Positions 63,435-64,000 of a stretch of DNA of 64,000 nucleotides are shown piece by piece; position 1 is the stretch's first letter; each line of letters begins with the position of its first letter. The stretch spans positions 62,001 to 126,000 of the forward strand of contig NZ_FOCJ01000005.1 of the NCBI RefSeq assembly GCF_900110075.1, given 5' to 3'. The translations under genes were made by a program, and so were the position numbers. Source of the DNA: Paenibacillus sp. OV219. Its GTDB lineage: Bacteria; Bacillota; Bacilli; Paenibacillales; Paenibacillaceae. Under the pieces are notes generated by a model. It was not told where the DNA came from, did not search any database, and was given only the letters and a program-made list of their open reading frames with translations.

Positions 63435-64000
63435 TTACATCACATACACACGCGCCTCGTAAGGCTTCAACGTGCCATCCCGAAGCGCTCCTGTATCTTC
63501 GACCGGATAGTTATGTAGCATCAGAAGAGGCTTGCCAGTTGCTGTTTCCGCCGGAAGCTTCAGCTCCGCGCTTTCAGCTGAGAAGTTGCAAATAACAAGT
63601 GCCTTGCCGCTGTCACCGCTGCGCGTATATGCGAATATCTGCTTATCGTCCTCGAGCAGCAATTCATACGTGCCGTATACGAATTGCGGATATTCCTTGC
63701 GCAAGCGAATCATATCTTTATAGAAATTCAGCACGGAGTTTGGATCTTCCTGCTCTCGTTCCACATTGATCTCGGTGTAGTTAGGGTTAACACCCATCCA
63801 CGGCTTACCTGTCGAGAAGCCCGCATTCGGTGCATCCGACCATTGCATCGGAGTTCTAGAATTATCACGGCCTCGTTTCCAGACAACCTCCATCACATCC
63901 TCATGCGGACGCCCTTTCCCCGTTTCGATGCGGTAATAGTTAATCATGCCGACATCGTTGTAATCGTCGATGGATTCGAATTTCACGTTCGTCATGCCAA
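63435..64000 (-). CDS. GH13 alpha-glucosidase / oligo-1,6-glucosidase, C-terminal part
   Basis: Partial; the 5' end lies beyond 64000. Visible 188 codons start within the barrel end: VKFESIDDYNDVGMINYYR, then RGRDNSRTPMQWSDAPNAGF and KPWMGVNPNYTEINVE, the signature before the C-terminal beta domain in GH13 subfamily 31 enzymes such as MalL. Hydrolyses alpha-1,6 or alpha-1,4 bonds of short glucans in the cytoplasm. The catalytic residues are outside the window. Confidence 0.92.
   Translation of the reverse strand, partial: GMTNVKFESIDDYNDVGMINYYRIETGKGRPHEDVMEVVWKRGRDNSRTPMQWSDAPNAGFSTGKPWMGVNPNYTEINVEREQEDPNSVLNFYKDMIRLRKEYPQFVYGTYELLLEDDKQIFAYTRSGDSGKALVICNFSAESAELKLPAETATGKPLLMLHNYPVEDTGALRDGTLKPYEARVYVM

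Overview
The window looks like chromosome of a Paenibacillus-like spore-forming Firmicute. The evidence is strong GGAGG-type ribosome sites, frequent TTG and GTG starts, many AraC-family regulators beside carbohydrate genes, an LplB/LplC-type ABC sugar transporter, a SpoIIP-family protein, small Bacillales families (DUF4309/YjgB, DUF2089, CD3324, YCII) and no rRNA, tRNA, CRISPR array, transposase or intact prophage. Species assignment is inference.

Layout. 1-2876 is the 5' part of a secreted GH76 alpha-mannanase with three CBM6-like modules. 3-10.7 kb holds a broken kinase, a TetR/MFS drug-efflux pair with palindromic operators, a phosphotriesterase-like hydrolase, two gene remnants, a ParB-fold protein, an AraC/GyrI regulator and a methyltransferase. 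11-20 kb holds an MDR dehydrogenase, an AraC regulator, a jelly-roll-like small protein, a GH38 alpha-mannosidase with its own AraC regulator, a kinase/DUF952 pair and a cold-shock gene. 20.4-23.4 kb is a run of decayed genes (LMW-PTP, NmrA, FAD monooxygenase). 23.5-30.5 kb holds SDR/ThuA, VOC, a SpoIIP fused to CuAO-N and AMIN domains, CopC, a DapA-family aldolase and a methyltransferase. 30.7-36.6 kb is a sugar ABC operon with a convergent membrane-bound AraC regulator. 36.8-43.2 kb holds a Bcr/CflA efflux pump, a P-loop kinase, an aldo/keto reductase, an orphan RepB-like primase, a nucleotidyltransferase, a CD3324 protein and a ParB-like protein.

43.4-46 kb carries the most interesting cassette: a Tat-exported two-domain multicopper oxidase, a ZIP metal transporter with an extra extracytoplasmic domain, and a TatA subunit, all in one operon. 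It is followed by two broken membrane-protein genes (TehA/SLAC1 type and an unrecognised one), a LysR regulator, a DUF7002-like gene fused behind an ilvB remnant, and a YjgB protein. 51.6-64 kb holds an aldo/keto reductase, a DUF2089 operon with paralogous domains, arsRBC, a fatty-acid desaturase, an isochorismatase-like hydrolase, an ECF sigma operon, a kinase and the 3' end of a GH13 alpha-glucosidase.

The window is notable for about nine decayed genes in 64 kb. Some carry only single-base lesions, which could be sequence errors. Others have internal deletions or truncations that cannot be sequence errors. Many genes end in terminators with the same CCGCG/CGCGG stem.
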